Positions 6,137 through 6,177 of a stretch of DNA of 6,177 bases are shown here, piece after piece (position 1 is the first letter of the stretch; each line of letters begins with the position of its first letter). The notes under the pieces are model-generated. The model did not search any database. It saw only the letters and a program-made list of their open reading frames with translations, and was not told where the DNA came from. A program made the position numbers and the translations under genes. The DNA comes from Ktedonobacterales bacterium (GTDB lineage: Bacteria > Chloroflexota > Ktedonobacteria > Ktedonobacterales > JADMIN01): contig JANWHL010000002.1 in NCBI GenBank assembly GCA_025450405.1, positions 1 through 6,177 on the forward strand, read 5' to 3'.

Positions 6137-6177
6137 ATGGTAGGGTATGTGAGATCGTTCGCGCGACGAATCGCGAC
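6137..6177 (+). CDS. Start of an unidentified gene, cut by the window edge
   Basis: Only 13 complete codons are visible, reading MVGYVRSFARRIA. The call rests on an ATG with GGGAGG eight bases upstream, an open frame to the window end and the structured leader in front. The basic start (two Arg pairs within residues 6-11) could open a signal peptide, a membrane protein or a DNA-binding protein; 13 residues do not allow a choice. Codons such as GTA, GGG, AGA and CGA are less GC-biased than in the other genes, which lowers confidence. The gene would be divergent from the mutase. Confidence 0.45.
   Translation, partial: MVGYVRSFARRIA

Overview
High-GC bacterial chromosomal DNA with strong G/C preference at third codon positions in the three real genes. 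The organism is most likely a Chloroflexota member (Thermomicrobia/Sphaerobacter-like or a related uncultured lineage). This rests on three soft indicators: a stand-alone methylmalonyl-CoA mutase large subunit of about 585 aa without its cobalamin domain, an ECF-type sigma factor with a long C-terminal extension, and short GC-rich hairpin repeats of the ACCCCCAGCCCCTCTCCC type. The taxonomic call is inference, not proof.

Layout. 1-468: non-coding, with GC-rich interspersed hairpin repeats (about 61-196) and a 2.8-copy 15-bp tandem repeat of a short palindrome (342-383) about 85 bp before the first gene. 469-2957: a two-gene, translationally coupled operon on the + strand, made of a sigma-70 family sigma factor with a large C-terminal domain carrying four CxxC pairs (two predicted zinc ribbons), then an MFS exporter whose ATG overlaps the sigma stop codon (ATGA). 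2958-3598: a convergent intergenic region, strongly G-rich on the + strand, with a 36-bp exact direct repeat, a third partial copy, G-quadruplex-type motifs and several hairpins. 3599-5356: methylmalonyl-CoA mutase large subunit on the - strand, with Tyr, Gln, Arg and His at the active-site positions expected of a true methylmalonyl-CoA mutase. 5357-6136: the mutase leader and a long non-coding stretch with a less GC-biased composition and several hairpins. 6137-6177: a probable start of a further + strand gene, cut by the window edge, with a good ribosome binding site and a long stem-loop in its leader.

How the genes work together. The sigma factor probably controls its own operon and so the exporter. 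No anti-sigma gene is present, so the Cys-rich extension is the natural candidate for a built-in metal or redox sensor; this is a hypothesis. The mutase is a separate metabolic unit (methylmalonyl-CoA to succinyl-CoA). Its cobalamin-binding small subunit, the MeaB-type chaperone and the epimerase are not in this window. No tRNA, rRNA, CRISPR array, transposase or prophage gene was recognised.
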